This document shows, one piece after another, positions 25,601 through 35,124 of a stretch of 43,412 nt of DNA. Numbering within the stretch: position 1 is the stretch's first letter; each line of letters starts with the position of its first letter. This stretch comes from a virus: IMG/VR virus record IMGVR_UViG_3300031857_000410, positions 1-43,412 of that record; one strand, 5' to 3'. Under the pieces are notes generated by a model. That model searched no databases and had not been told where the DNA came from. It worked only from the letters and a program-made list of their open reading frames with translations. A program made the position numbers and the translations under genes.

Positions 25601-28600
25601 CCGCTCCTTTTAGGTATGCATACGGATCACTGGGTAATTTTGTTCTGGCAAAAGGTATCAGCCATTCTTTAAATATGTTGAGAAAAAACTTTACCTTATT
25701 ATCGTTACTGTAAAATACCCACTTCGACGCAATTGGATGAGAAGCCAATTGTCCATAGGTGTACACGCTGCTGCTTATGTAGCTTACTATTTTTCCATCT
25801 AATCTTATTCCATCTAGCTCACAAGAGTCTGCGTCAATATATCGAAAACTAAGTTTTCTTCCTTTTCTATATGAAAGATCAATTGCGTCTTGTGTGCCAC
25901 CTCTTGTTGTGCCAGCAGAAGAGGTAGTCGTTGCCGACGTTGTGCTTGACGCTGTTCTATATGAGACTTTATATTCGTCCCATCTTTCAGACTTTCCTAT
26001 ATCATTGGTAAAGTGAAAATTATTTAAAACATTTTTGGTTGTATCTTGATCAATAGCTAAGATGTCTGTTCTTGAATATATCTTTGATGAATACCTGTAT
26101 CGATTAAATGGAGATTCATCATTCAAGATTTGAATAGGAGAATCATCCATGCTTGCAACACTTACATACTGTCTTACGTTTGAGACTTGATTTACTGGAG
26201 TAACACCCTTAAATGATCCAGAACCAGAAATTCTGGTTGCAAAAGGAACTTCCCAATTTAAAACATAAGAATTGTTAAATTCAGAAGTTTTGTTGTAGGC
26301 GTATTGAACGGCCAGATTAATATCGTAACTTTTTACTGGCTGAGACCCTTCAAGATAGTCTTTTGGAATTTTTCTAGAATCGTCTATTGGAGACCTGTAT
26401 TCGGATGATTCAATAACTGAATATGGATAGTCTATTGAAGAAAAGTCAAATTCAGGAGAAACAACCTTAGAGTAGGCGTCAACTAAAACTGGACTGGAGG
26501 ATCTGATTTGATTTAGGGCGGGTGATTTTATCTTGTAGACAGCGTAGGGTGACACTTCATCATTGATTCTTGGTGAATAAAAATATTCGCCTGAACTTAA
26601 AGAGTCAAAATTCAAAAATCCAACGTTAGTATTCGTGCACTCTATGTAAAATTCAACATTTGAAAAGTCTCTGTTTATTATTCCATTTCCTATATTAGAA
26701 ATATTCCTCATGTCATTTGTCAATATGTCTGACAAAGAACTAGTTCCATTGACTTGTATTTCTCTAACAAAAAAGGATTGTGCTTCGTTAGCGTTTATAT
26801 CCGTTGAGACCTCTGTTTTTGTTGAGAACTTGTGTACTAGCTTTTCTTGTTCTGACAAAACAGTTATCTTTCCATTTTTTAAGACACCATTGATTGTCCA
26901 AGAGTTTCTCCAAGGAGAAACATGCCAAAGAATTGATGACTCATAATTAAATTTATTAGAATTTGCTATCCTTACCTTAATGCTTTGGCTGATTATATTC
27001 TGAAACAATTTACAGGCACCTTCTGTAACTGGAACAATCGTTGCAGAGTCTTGATTGATTTGATTTAGTGCGCCGGCATTTCTAGCTGGAGCGCCTATTC
27101 CTCCACTGAAAATGTCATTAACAAAATGACCAATTGAAGACGCAGAGAAGTAAACGCTGGGAAGATCTACTGTTGCCTGAGAAGACATTGTAGTGAAGCC
27201 AAACAGTTTTCTGTATATCAGAACATCTTCATTAACACTGGCAATTGATTTTGTAGATAAAACACTCCAACTATCTGAGGTGTCAAAAACGGAAAGTTGG
27301 ACAGGAAAATAATTTGGAGTAGCACCATCTTTACTCAGCAGCTGTTTTCTTCTTCCAAAAATTCCATAGTCAGCTATTGAATTTTCCTCGTGAAATTCGC
27401 TCATATTCCAACCGTTAAACGAGTCTTTGCCATTTTTGAACGAATCATTTAACTTAATAAGACCACTTTCAGTTACAATTTTGTCATAGTTAAATCCAAA
27501 ATATTGTAAACCGTTTTCGGATGCAGAACCCATATTCAGTAGAGAGCAATCAATAAATACAGACGTTCCGTTCTGAAGCCAATGAGACACTTTATAATAC
27601 TGATCTTCTGTAATGGTTCCTATTGGTGTCCAGAACAGAATGTCGTAATCTCTGTATATATTTTCTTTATTATCTAGATCAACTGTCCAATGATTTTTTG
27701 ATAACTTATTGTCGTCCTCTGCATATGGATTGTAAAAATTCATATTGAGATTGTTTGTTTCGTACATTTCCATATTGGAAAAAACAAATGGATAGGGCGC
27801 ATCCCCAGACGAAGAAGAGTATATAACCGCAGCTTTTACTTTTATTTTTTCTTCGTTTAAATATATATTACTTACAGAAGATATATCGGTATTAATTTTT
27901 GCAACCAGTCTCCAGTTAAATGTCTGAAAAGTTCTTGGATCTTGTATAGCCTTTTTGGGAACAATTCCCTTCCATCCAGCGTACTTAAATTGCCTATTTG
28001 TAAGTTCATTTTCTTTTTGAGAAAACAATTGTGTTGAATAAATTCTTCTTTCTGATGAAGAATCATCCATTACTTCTGTTTCTTCTAAAACTTTTGTATA
28101 AAAATGTTGTGTGTTTATTATTTCTTTAAACCCTAGAAACTGTTCTTTTGCTAGAGCGTCTTTTGTGATTTCATACTTGTCGTAAACAAGACTTAAACCA
28201 ACCGGATCAGCGTCATCTAGAATAACAATTATTCTATAAAAGGAAGTTTGCGCCTGCGCAACATTTGCATTTGTAGCATATCTCTCTAGCAGGATTTGAT
28301 ATCTGTTAGTTCCATCTGGATTTAAATATTTATTACCAGAAGAATCAACAACTCTTATATTTAGCTCGTCTGGATTTTTGATTCTTGATGGAGAATTTAA
28401 GCCAGAGTACTCTGTGATTGAGGAGTTTTGAAGTGTAAAGAACCTACTCACATAATAACTGTGAATAAAAAGATTTTCTGAAAGTTCATTAATCTTGTCT
28501 GTAAAATCGAAGTTTCCATCATAGGAATTTAAAAATTTATTACTAACAGATATCTCTGAGTTGTTTAATATTGGTGAATGTTTTATTTCACCTTTTTGAG

Positions 28601-28646
28601 TATCATCATTTGCATATCTTAGAACACCAAACTCATCAGCATACAT
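22626..28646 (-). CDS. Giant (2006-aa) tail protein with peptidoglycan-binding domain
   Basis: The largest complete open frame in the window. Residues about 320-400 contain YDILFWTPIGTI and TSVFIDCSLLN, a Rossmann-like strand-helix pattern loosely resembling glutamine-amidotransferase folds without an obvious catalytic cysteine. Residues about 1065-1128 match a PG_binding_1 module (VKYIQYTLNKNG, RVDGVYGPKTAAEVVAFQ). The rest is beta-rich and Ser/Asn-heavy. The ATG at 28646 has no good ribosome site, and an open frame without start codons continues upstream for about 40 residues. The true start is probably the ATG at 28848, joined by a one-base frame change near 28760. The peptidoglycan-binding domain suggests that it touches the cell wall during adsorption or penetration. 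Confidence 0.85.
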   Translation of the reverse strand: MYADEFGVLRYANDDTQKGEIKHSPILNNSEISVSNKFLNSYDGNFDFTDKINELSENLFIHSYYVSRFFTLQNSSITEYSGLNSPSRIKNPDELNIRVVDSSGNKYLNPDGTNRYQILLERYATNANVAQAQTSFYRIIVILDDADPVGLSLVYDKYEITKDALAKEQFLGFKEIINTQHFYTKVLEETEVMDDSSSERRIYSTQLFSQKENELTNRQFKYAGWKGIVPKKAIQDPRTFQTFNWRLVAKINTDISSVSNIYLNEEKIKVKAAVIYSSSSGDAPYPFVFSNMEMYETNNLNMNFYNPYAEDDNKLSKNHWTVDLDNKENIYRDYDILFWTPIGTITEDQYYKVSHWLQNGTSVFIDCSLLNMGSASENGLQYFGFNYDKIVTESGLIKLNDSFKNGKDSFNGWNMSEFHEENSIADYGIFGRRKQLLSKDGATPNYFPVQLSVFDTSDSWSVLSTKSIASVNEDVLIYRKLFGFTTMSSQATVDLPSVYFSASSIGHFVNDIFSGGIGAPARNAGALNQINQDSATIVPVTEGACKLFQNIISQSIKVRIANSNKFNYESSILWHVSPWRNSWTINGVLKNGKITVLSEQEKLVHKFSTKTEVSTDINANEAQSFFVREIQVNGTSSLSDILTNDMRNISNIGNGIINRDFSNVEFYIECTNTNVGFLNFDSLSSGEYFYSPRINDEVSPYAVYKIKSPALNQIRSSSPVLVDAYSKVVSPEFDFSSIDYPYSVIESSEYRSPIDDSRKIPKDYLEGSQPVKSYDINLAVQYAYNKTSEFNNSYVLNWEVPFATRISGSGSFKGVTPVNQVSNVRQYVSVASMDDSPIQILNDESPFNRYRYSSKIYSRTDILAIDQDTTKNVLNNFHFTNDIGKSERWDEYKVSYRTASSTTSATTTSSAGTTRGGTQDAIDLSYRKGRKLSFRYIDADSCELDGIRLDGKIVSYISSSVYTYGQLASHPIASKWVFYSNDNKVKFFLNIFKEWLIPFARTKLPSDPYAYLKGAGVGFILREFNKAYPTLYEAITETIPSVVDSSSSTTSGASTTARTTAITVKNSYVKYIQYTLNKNGAKLRVDGVYGPKTAAEVVAFQAAKSQSFVDGIVDSETKSVLAIYWLNLKRTNPTAFQRERAASKDADIQAYIDRAVQYSDISNVGKTEYRRISFTGTAGPSSIVDYILVKVPENATQLHSVRVRAGSWASQILDIKVYSNDLSQTRHIVPDVAKIKPIYSRSLNLSIGANGTKEISVPNIVGAKFIMLKVQGGSISGLGPNAEGFSLRNLEMNITTTSSSLVDVPFEENGTFSAAVTGKIKGRININQNGDSYLDLNHSTSTASAVPQITDIYFDSVFVDTENLRSIGAPEVSIPEIDPVGSLAISIPGISQETPLYILEEGINKNPTISYASNDGNINFVLETTNSNKIVLNELPLITQARKTNTEEESNVSVLEFSVYAFKNDLTTNKFFFSAANGESFYSEDFSVVSPIQNYWIKDADDPTVPARQTPSTISALDGLVVLSDSEGRPIGFPNFESIIRSPEGRDISFGLIKLLWGENSAPPTYGLIWQFYNVQTRRFYGNTITYSDYINPETGGPNAFYVGLLAVDADGEKGNGATISNVEADFSYFALPNKIIAPLYSVKSFGRPKIGVYPPPNNLSKFDSWFIGIGYGKFFKEISIPENNYSNYLKNHVGKKLRCTYDTTNLKLNYSNIFGAGYEDVFNEHPIVVADNQIRTRFGSIHSYQNQINKASIDSRYTDANPSLPWLKVRIKNAETNQWEEIDQNEIIDFNKHTGDVFFRREIVPSSPYNIKIDYVTKSPNILLRHVEGREIPLNPFSESGISKPVYIFISPKLVEYFDGMNYINEEEFEDGRVIDWTYDYSTFVAGHENYDPLALHIATINVINKYSFENISIKDLRVKGGGISGSQDAKKLSKENSNILSFADIQSGKGYTYPNGGYVIVRIPKEVKDHFTSEEEIYAIVRGNLTAGVSFDIQDLEGNDWRTI

Positions 28647-28707
28647 TATCGAATCTGATTCACTTGATGTTTGTGCAGATACGTTTTCTGGTATTGAAGA
28701 GGAAAGG

Positions 28708-28848
28708 TCAAGAACACTTAAGTGATTGCTGGGCGTAACTTCTTCCGAGGAGTACCATCCGCAAATTTATTGCGTCTGGAGGCAGTGTTGTGCCCTTTTT
28801 GACTGCTGCTTCTTTTTTGTTATCTGTTAAATTATCAAAAGCTCTCAT
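28708..28848 (-). CDS. Frame-shifted N-terminal part of the giant tail protein, or a 46-aa peptide
   Basis: The ATG at 28848-28846 has a good ribosome site (GAGGA nine bases upstream, inside the end of the previous gene) and follows that gene's stop at once. The frame reads MRAFDNLTDNKKEAAVKKG and TTLPPDAINL, then closes at TGA 28710-28708. The giant protein's frame (+1) is open from 28768 onward and would continue as WYSSEEVTPSNHL. Removing one base in the GCGGATGG stretch around 28756-28761 joins the two into one natural-looking sequence. As annotated this is either a broken 5' end caused by a sequence error, a programmed +1 frameshift, or a real short peptide. Confidence 0.6.
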   Translation of the reverse strand: MRAFDNLTDNKKEAAVKKGTTLPPDAINLRMVLLGRSYAQQSLKCS

Positions 28849-28851
28849 CAA

Positions 28852-31800
28852 CTAGTCCTCTTCAAAATCGGGATGAAGATCGTTTAAGCTTGCCGCAGTG
28901 TTTGGCGTGCTTCCAAGAAGGCCAATCTTATACTGAGTAAATCTGTCAATTGGATACCAGACTGGCAAGTCGTAGGAAGAAGGTGTTGCATTGGAATCGT
29001 AGAATACATCAAAGCCAATTTCGTCTGTCTTAAAAACTGGATCTTCATCATACAAAACATATTCTGCGTCTGTTTGAGGTCTGGGTATATAGACCGGCTC
29101 TTCTGAGTTTGCTTGGCTAGCATCGTACTTTTCATACCAATAAACTATGTCTCCAGCTATAGTAACAGGCTCAGCGCTTAGAACTGACAACATATCACTT
29201 TCAACCCCAACGTACCAGTATCCAGGTGTGGCATCGTTTTGGGCAACAAAGGGACCAATTTTAAACATACCAGCTGAGTCTGCCTGGACAGCGCCGGCAG
29301 CACTTGATTGACCAGGGGTGGCAAGACTGTTTGAATAGTCGTGAACAAAAACTCCTGGAAGGTTTCTTGCCTTCCTCCAGTATACATAGGAGTTGGGAGT
29401 TGACTTCCCATAAATTTCAACAGAGTCTGTCGAATTAGCTGTTATAATCTTCTTTGTTGTTTGAGCCAGAATCTTTGGAGAAGAACTAACGCTGGGCATT
29501 AGCCAGTAGTTGACGGTAGCAGATATTAGGTTCGACTCGCTGTTTTCATTGGCAAAAACATTTGGGCTGCTTAGACCAGTAATATATATAGATGATTCTT
29601 GAGAAACAGATGTTGGAGATCCAGAATAGGATACTTTAGAGAATCCAAAACCATCTTTATCGGTTGTTACATATTGAGGATCTGAGGCGATTTGGGTTCC
29701 AGTTATTGCGAAAGTTTGATTTGGTTTTGGATTTGAGTTTGTATCTTTTGAGAATATATTAAGAACAATATAATCATTGCCATCAGATAATAGTTTTGCA
29801 GGAGAGACGAATGCATCAACAGAATTTGCTGTATAGCTACTGTGAGAAAGGTATAAATAACCTTCGTCTACAGCTCCATATAATGGGTTGAGATAAACTC
29901 CATCAAGTTCATAGTCCCTATCATATATTGAGGACTCGTAGTTAACGGTTGCGCTGTAAGTGCCGTTGGGAGTTGAGGACAAAGTAATCCTTGACCTGTA
30001 AGAATCGGTTAAGTTGTCATAAATTTGATTGTCGAGCACAAATGCGTTACGAACCCTGTAGGATACCCTATAGTTTCTGCCAACAACAAAAGAATTATGT
30101 TGCTCAAGAATGTTAGTGATAGAACCTAATCCTGAAACTACCGTTGCGCCCGTGTGAGTGTCTTCGACTGTTGCATCAAAGTAGTCACTGTAGGCCAAAA
30201 GTAGATAGTCTTTATTTTTTGCGGTTATATATTCGAAGTTATATAGCGAATACTGTGATGGTGTAGCCTCATCAAAGAAAGACACCTGCCTATACTGAAC
30301 AGGAGTGGATCCACTTGCTTGAACAGTGACTATTGCTGGAGCGCCATTTCTAACCACAGAAGACAGATCGTGAGAATCATCAGTATTCCAAGATTCAACA
30401 ACAGACTTTGCGTATATGAATCCTGCTTCTCCATCTTGGTAGTACCATCCAGTTTTGATTGAAGGAATTACTTTTTCTTCTTGAGCGGATATATACTGAG
30501 CCCTTATCTTAATGTCCTTAAGAATGATCTGATCTAATTCTTCATCATAAAAGTTAAGATTTTGAATTCCAGTAGTATCGTTTGAATTATCTTGCCAAAT
30601 ATAAACATTGTCGTTTTCATGCAATATTTCAACTGATCGAACAATTAAATTTTCATCTTCTTCATACTCTTCAAGACCAAAATCAGATCTATACAAAGTG
30701 TATTCTCCTACTAGATCTGTTTTTTTATTTTGAAGATTGTCGTAATTAGAATCTGGAGAAGAGCCTACGACACCCTGTTCCGACAAGTAAAAGCTAAACT
30801 CATCATAGTGTGTTGCTTCAAAGTTTTCCCAAACCTTATATTCAAAAGGATAATAGCCTGATTCCGGTGCATATACTTTTATAAAATCTGGTGTCGCATT
30901 ATATGGAAACTTCGTTTCAACAAAGTAATAGTTATGAGTTGAGCCCTCAACGCCAACATAGTGATTGTGTTGGTCAGGTGTAGCAAAGTTTGCGTTAACA
31001 AACCCGAGAAGCAAGCTGGGGGAAGATGGGATAAGGTGCGTTAGATTTTCTTGTCTATTGACGGAAACTCCTCCGTAGCCAACATATGGAGCTGAGGAAT
31101 TATCAACATCATAATCGGAGGACACCACATTGTCAATGTGAACATATATAGGAGTTGCTTTGTTGGGTAACAAGAAGTTATTTTTTATATCAGAAGGATA
31201 TATAATAACATCATTTGTTTCAGAAAGTTTATTGCTTTTATTTACTGTATTTCCAAAAGCTGAAGATCTTACTCTTTCTGTTTCAGAGATTCTTCTTTTT
31301 ACTGGATCCCATATCCTGGAAGATAGTTGCAGTCTTGCAAGCAAAGGATCGACCGTAGTTATTGACCTTGAAACAGTTGAAGGTGTGCTGTCAATTATGT
31401 TACTGGGCGTTGCTCCAGCAAATCTTATCCATCCATAATTTCCTGTTGCTCCAAATTGATTGCTTGCACTGAAAAAGCTTATCTGCATTTGGTTAACGGC
31501 ATAAAATGGAATCTGAGATATATTATAAGATTCGGTTGCAGAAACTTCAATTGTATTTTGGTATGGGTTTCCTTCTTGGTTTGCAAAAACTATTGAGGAA
31601 TCAGAAAATAATGTTGGACCAAATATGTCCCTATATATGTATTCTGGTGAAGCAGGGCTGTTCTGATCGTAAGTGTTCTTAACGACGTCAACCAAGTTCG
31701 CAGAGTAGGTTGACGTTGTCTCGATAATTCCGTGAGGTTGAAGAGTTAGTGCAACTTCATAATTGATAGTCGCTGAACCATTATCTATATAGTCCTCATA

Positions 31801-33534
31801 ATAAGAAACATAAGAATCATACTCAACTTTAATTGGTTCTTTGGCCAGTTCAGTAGAGTCACTCTTTATTCCTTTTATTTTAAGCTCAAAAGAATACTCG
31901 TTTATATCTTGTTCAAGTTTTTCAAGAATTAGCTTTGCGTCATCAAAGTCGCCTACTCCCGGTTGATAGTATATAGAATCAACTGTTGCTGCGTCGGCTA
32001 TTTGTGATATCGAAGAAACGCCCTCTTGCTTTGAGCCTGCGTAATCCCAATACGTTTCCCCCCACTTTGCATAGCCTATGTTGGATGGAAATCTTGTGTT
32101 TATGTCTTCAACAAAGTTACGAAAATCTTGTGTTGGATTATTGTTAAAATCAGAATATCTTGGGCTTGCTTGTGCAATCTCGGATATTTCTATAATCTCT
32201 GGTGTTGCTCCAACATAATTTGAATCTGGAGTTGAACCAAATGCTCTCCAAATATCGAGCTCTCTTCTAAGTGTCCTCTTCAATCCTTCTACATCAACTG
32301 ATGGCGGGTTTAGGTATACATCAAGAATTCTTTTTTTAAAGTTTAAGTTGTTTTCAAGATAGAGTCTTTGCAAGCCAACTCTAAGTCCAAGTTCATCAAA
32401 TGAGTTAAAGTTCTGAAACGGAATCTGCTCAACAGAATCTCCATCAACCTCAAGAGTAATAAATGGTCTTATAGTTATTAGTCGCTGAGCAACGAAGTCA
32501 TAGTAAAAAACATACTCGTTAAAGCTTGTTTGAAACAAGTCTGTATAGCTTGCTACCCTTGCTAGCTCAAGACCGTCTCCAACAACTTTAATAAAACCTG
32601 GCCTTACATTTGTTGCAACGTAGGTCCAAGCAACCTGGTTGACGTCTGCTGTAGAAATAAAGGAGTTAATTTCTATTTCTGAAACTAGCTCATCTACTTT
32701 ATCAAGATCTTCGCCAAGTACTGAGTTGATTATTTTGCCAGCTTGACTTTCTGGAAGGGCAATCTCTGGAGTCGCCCTTTCCAATGAATCTGAATACATC
32801 TTTGTCCAAGATGGAAACCTTGATAATACATTTCTTGCATGGTCGGTTATCACTGGACTTACTATTTCTGCTATATTCATTTGCATTAATAGAAGGAGGT
32901 TTGCATCGTCTAAGTCTGAGTCTGATACAAAATTAATTATTACCTTTAAATATCTTTTAATATTTGTTAGGAACAGTACATTATTGTTGCTTTCGACAAA
33001 TGCTATTTGTTGCCACTCAGAGTCTGTTGCGTTTGGATTATCGGATGATAAGATTTTTAAAGAGAAAGTAGGATTTTCCAATCCTGGCAGGTTAGTAAAT
33101 GAGTGCTTGTAACCCACAAGGTCAATCTGACTACTTGTATCAACAAATCTTAAATAAGAATCTACAAATTGATCTGGGTTTAAAATTGATTGATCTGGAT
33201 TTTCTAAATCAAAAAGAAAGAAGTCTGCAACTTGTTGATCATAGTTGTACAGATAGTATGGGGTCCAATCAGGGTCTCTTACTACCTCTCCATAATTAGT
33301 GACCTTGTACGCATTGTTTAGTGTTGGAGTTGCCGAAGAGGTAGCATAGTTTGGGGAAGAAACTTCTGTTCCTACAAAAGTGTAATTTCCAAGTTCATTT
33401 AAACCATAAGGAGATCTATATGTTGAGTAGTTTGTATAGAATCTATTTGAGTATAGATCAAAAGAAGAAGAGGTCCAAGTTTTGCCACTTATTGCAAAAT
33501 CTGAATTGTTTAAAGCTAAGAAATAAGTTTTCAT
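28852..33534 (-). CDS. 1560-aa baseplate/tail protein with Ig-like C-terminal domains
   Basis: A 1560-aa protein just downstream of baseplate J, the place where wedge, tail-protein-I-like and fibre genes usually lie. Residues about 230-310 (ARNVLSRFPSWTKMYSDS, AGKIINSVLGEDLDKVDEL) are helical and recall the attachment part of such proteins. Residues about 1270-1335 look like a bacterial Ig-like/invasin-type domain (PNQTFAITGTQ then YVTTDKDGFG). The chain carries an unusually high number of Ala-Thr-Pro and Ser-Thr-Pro tripeptides spread along its length (at least 14 by eye), often at likely domain borders. No enzymatic motif is evident. AGGTAA precedes the ATG. Likely a large wedge-bound arm reaching out to the cell surface. 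Confidence 0.78.
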   Translation of the reverse strand: MKTYFLALNNSDFAISGKTWTSSSFDLYSNRFYTNYSTYRSPYGLNELGNYTFVGTEVSSPNYATSSATPTLNNAYKVTNYGEVVRDPDWTPYYLYNYDQQVADFFLFDLENPDQSILNPDQFVDSYLRFVDTSSQIDLVGYKHSFTNLPGLENPTFSLKILSSDNPNATDSEWQQIAFVESNNNVLFLTNIKRYLKVIINFVSDSDLDDANLLLLMQMNIAEIVSPVITDHARNVLSRFPSWTKMYSDSLERATPEIALPESQAGKIINSVLGEDLDKVDELVSEIEINSFISTADVNQVAWTYVATNVRPGFIKVVGDGLELARVASYTDLFQTSFNEYVFYYDFVAQRLITIRPFITLEVDGDSVEQIPFQNFNSFDELGLRVGLQRLYLENNLNFKKRILDVYLNPPSVDVEGLKRTLRRELDIWRAFGSTPDSNYVGATPEIIEISEIAQASPRYSDFNNNPTQDFRNFVEDINTRFPSNIGYAKWGETYWDYAGSKQEGVSSISQIADAATVDSIYYQPGVGDFDDAKLILEKLEQDINEYSFELKIKGIKSDSTELAKEPIKVEYDSYVSYYEDYIDNGSATINYEVALTLQPHGIIETTSTYSANLVDVVKNTYDQNSPASPEYIYRDIFGPTLFSDSSIVFANQEGNPYQNTIEVSATESYNISQIPFYAVNQMQISFFSASNQFGATGNYGWIRFAGATPSNIIDSTPSTVSRSITTVDPLLARLQLSSRIWDPVKRRISETERVRSSAFGNTVNKSNKLSETNDVIIYPSDIKNNFLLPNKATPIYVHIDNVVSSDYDVDNSSAPYVGYGGVSVNRQENLTHLIPSSPSLLLGFVNANFATPDQHNHYVGVEGSTHNYYFVETKFPYNATPDFIKVYAPESGYYPFEYKVWENFEATHYDEFSFYLSEQGVVGSSPDSNYDNLQNKKTDLVGEYTLYRSDFGLEEYEEDENLIVRSVEILHENDNVYIWQDNSNDTTGIQNLNFYDEELDQIILKDIKIRAQYISAQEEKVIPSIKTGWYYQDGEAGFIYAKSVVESWNTDDSHDLSSVVRNGAPAIVTVQASGSTPVQYRQVSFFDEATPSQYSLYNFEYITAKNKDYLLLAYSDYFDATVEDTHTGATVVSGLGSITNILEQHNSFVVGRNYRVSYRVRNAFVLDNQIYDNLTDSYRSRITLSSTPNGTYSATVNYESSIYDRDYELDGVYLNPLYGAVDEGYLYLSHSSYTANSVDAFVSPAKLLSDGNDYIVLNIFSKDTNSNPKPNQTFAITGTQIASDPQYVTTDKDGFGFSKVSYSGSPTSVSQESSIYITGLSSPNVFANENSESNLISATVNYWLMPSVSSSPKILAQTTKKIITANSTDSVEIYGKSTPNSYVYWRKARNLPGVFVHDYSNSLATPGQSSAAGAVQADSAGMFKIGPFVAQNDATPGYWYVGVESDMLSVLSAEPVTIAGDIVYWYEKYDASQANSEEPVYIPRPQTDAEYVLYDEDPVFKTDEIGFDVFYDSNATPSSYDLPVWYPIDRFTQYKIGLLGSTPNTAASLNDLHPDFEED

Positions 33535-33565
33535 TTACCTAGGACCGTATTCTTTATTAAATAAA

Positions 33566-34735
33566 TTAATAATTTACAGATGACATTATAACAGAAAATA
33601 CTGAAACAGTTCCTGCAATCATGTACTTTCTGTCATCATTTATTCTATAAATACCTTTTGGTATTTCTTCTCCATTTACTGATACACTTAAAATATTTAC
33701 AGATTTAATATAATCAGACGACAATCTAGCCTGCATCTCTATATCCCCAAAGGATATGCTGTCTCCTATTGTCTTTGAATTTAAATATCTGGATAAAAAT
33801 AGATTGGCTTGATTTTCAATTCCAGTAACTGTTTTTTCATTTAGCCCCGCAGGAAGCACTATGCTAACTGCGACATTTACAGGAGTTCTTTCTGCTATGC
33901 GAGCATTTAGTCTTACTCCAACTGGCTTAACTTCATACAAAGCTGACACCACTGTGTTTGCCAAGTCTGTTGTTACCCTTTGTGACTCTGGCACTATTAT
34001 GACATCACATGAACCAAGGCCATAAGAGGACTCCCTAATCCTAACGTCTCTTACACCTTTTACGCCTAGTGCTCTTAATCTTATTGATTCTGCTGTTCCA
34101 AAAGAGTTGCTTTTAATTGCTTTAGCGATTCTTCTTCTGAACAACTCGTCTGACTCCATGTTTATCATAGAGTAAACTTCTTTAGGGTTTGAACAGAAAA
34201 CCACAACACCATCAGCAGAAATAAAGTTGTGTCTTGTTAATGTATTTTTTGAAGCAGTAAAGTCGTTGCCCATAAAATTAGGAACAACCCTTCCATAAGC
34301 CCTAGTTGTTCCTAGTTGTATGGTTACGTCTCCAACAAGCCTATATTGGTATTGATTGCTTGAAAAGTCTGTTACGTCATTAAACACCAATGTGTTGCTA
34401 GGTATTGTGATTGCAGAGGAGTGCGGTGCTGAAATAGCAAACTCAATATTAAAACTTGCTCTCTCGTCTTGCACCTCTTCAGACACAGACCTTCTAAATA
34501 CACCATATAAATCACCTATAAGATCAAGAGCCCTTCCAGTTGCGGTAGACAAAGAAGCTTGGTCAACACTAAACTTTATAGCCTCATAAAGATCGCCTAT
34601 CTCAACAGCCATTGCCTCAGCTAAAGCTTTTGCTATTGACCCAGGATAGGTGGCTGTAATGCCAGCATTTCTTTGGAGTGCGCTAAGTATATTGGATAGA
34701 ATTTGTTGTTTTGATTTTGAATAGGTTATGGACAT
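33566..34735 (-). CDS. Baseplate J-like protein
   Basis: A 389-aa protein of usual length for the gpJ/gp47 family. The N-terminal helices include GITATYPGSIAKALAEAMA and GRALDLIGDLYGVFRRS, the family's characteristic opening. The central ESDELFRRRIAKAI motif with NSFGTAESIRLRALGVKG and DVRIRESSYG is the best-conserved part of the family and is intact. A ferredoxin-like C-terminal region follows (PVNVAVSIVLPAG). In P2- and Mu-like tails this protein forms the baseplate wedge with gp25/gpW and links it to the hub. AGGAGAT precedes the ATG. The neighbouring gp25 homologue strongly supports the assignment. Confidence 0.9.
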   Translation of the reverse strand: MSITYSKSKQQILSNILSALQRNAGITATYPGSIAKALAEAMAVEIGDLYEAIKFSVDQASLSTATGRALDLIGDLYGVFRRSVSEEVQDERASFNIEFAISAPHSSAITIPSNTLVFNDVTDFSSNQYQYRLVGDVTIQLGTTRAYGRVVPNFMGNDFTASKNTLTRHNFISADGVVVFCSNPKEVYSMINMESDELFRRRIAKAIKSNSFGTAESIRLRALGVKGVRDVRIRESSYGLGSCDVIIVPESQRVTTDLANTVVSALYEVKPVGVRLNARIAERTPVNVAVSIVLPAGLNEKTVTGIENQANLFLSRYLNSKTIGDSISFGDIEMQARLSSDYIKSVNILSVSVNGEEIPKGIYRINDDRKYMIAGTVSVFSVIMSSVNY

Positions 34736-34746
34736 TTTTTAATCTC

Positions 34747-35124
34747 CTAATTAAGATCTTGGGTTACTGATATAGTTACTGGCTCAGCGCTATTGTCTCT
34801 AACCTGAACGTCAAATCTAATTGCAGTTCTTGATACTGGCACAGCTTCAATGACCATGTTCCTGTCAGCAAAGACTCCCTCCCTAACAAGCGCTTGCCTG
34901 ATTAGTCTCCTACCAATGTCTCCTGTTGCTTTTGACTGCGGCATTCCATAGAGCATATTGAGGTCGCAACCAAGCTGGGGGTATGAATAAAAATCTCCTG
35001 GCTCTGTCATCAGCCTAATATAAATTTGCTGAACGTCAGAATGAGCCCTTGTTTGAGTAAGGGCTATGTCTTTATTTGGAGTAATCTTAATATCTCCACT
35101 TAAATCCAAATAAAAATCAGACAT
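34747..35124 (-). CDS. gp25/GpW-like baseplate wedge protein
   Basis: A 125-aa protein with the layout of the T4 gp25 family. It opens with a short N-terminal strand (YLDLSGDIKITPNKDIALT), then the helix region DVQQIYIRLMTEPGDFYSYPQLG, where the EPGD-F-Y-P-G turn is the family signature, and a C-terminal beta region (TAIRFDVQVRD). gp25 is a conserved core of contractile-tail baseplates and its lysozyme-like fold is non-enzymatic. Placed between the 234-aa protein and baseplate J, as usual in such modules. Confidence 0.88.
   Translation of the reverse strand: MSDFYLDLSGDIKITPNKDIALTQTRAHSDVQQIYIRLMTEPGDFYSYPQLGCDLNMLYGMPQSKATGDIGRRLIRQALVREGVFADRNMVIEAVPVSRTAIRFDVQVRDNSAEPVTISVTQDLN

Noticed and set aside
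28762-28768. Heptamer A-AAT-TTG as a -1 slippery site
   Set aside because: It fits the X-XXY-YYZ pattern, but a -1 shift would lead to a frame that ends after about 14 codons (ADGTPRKKLRPAIT). It would not reach the giant protein, so a +1 change is needed.
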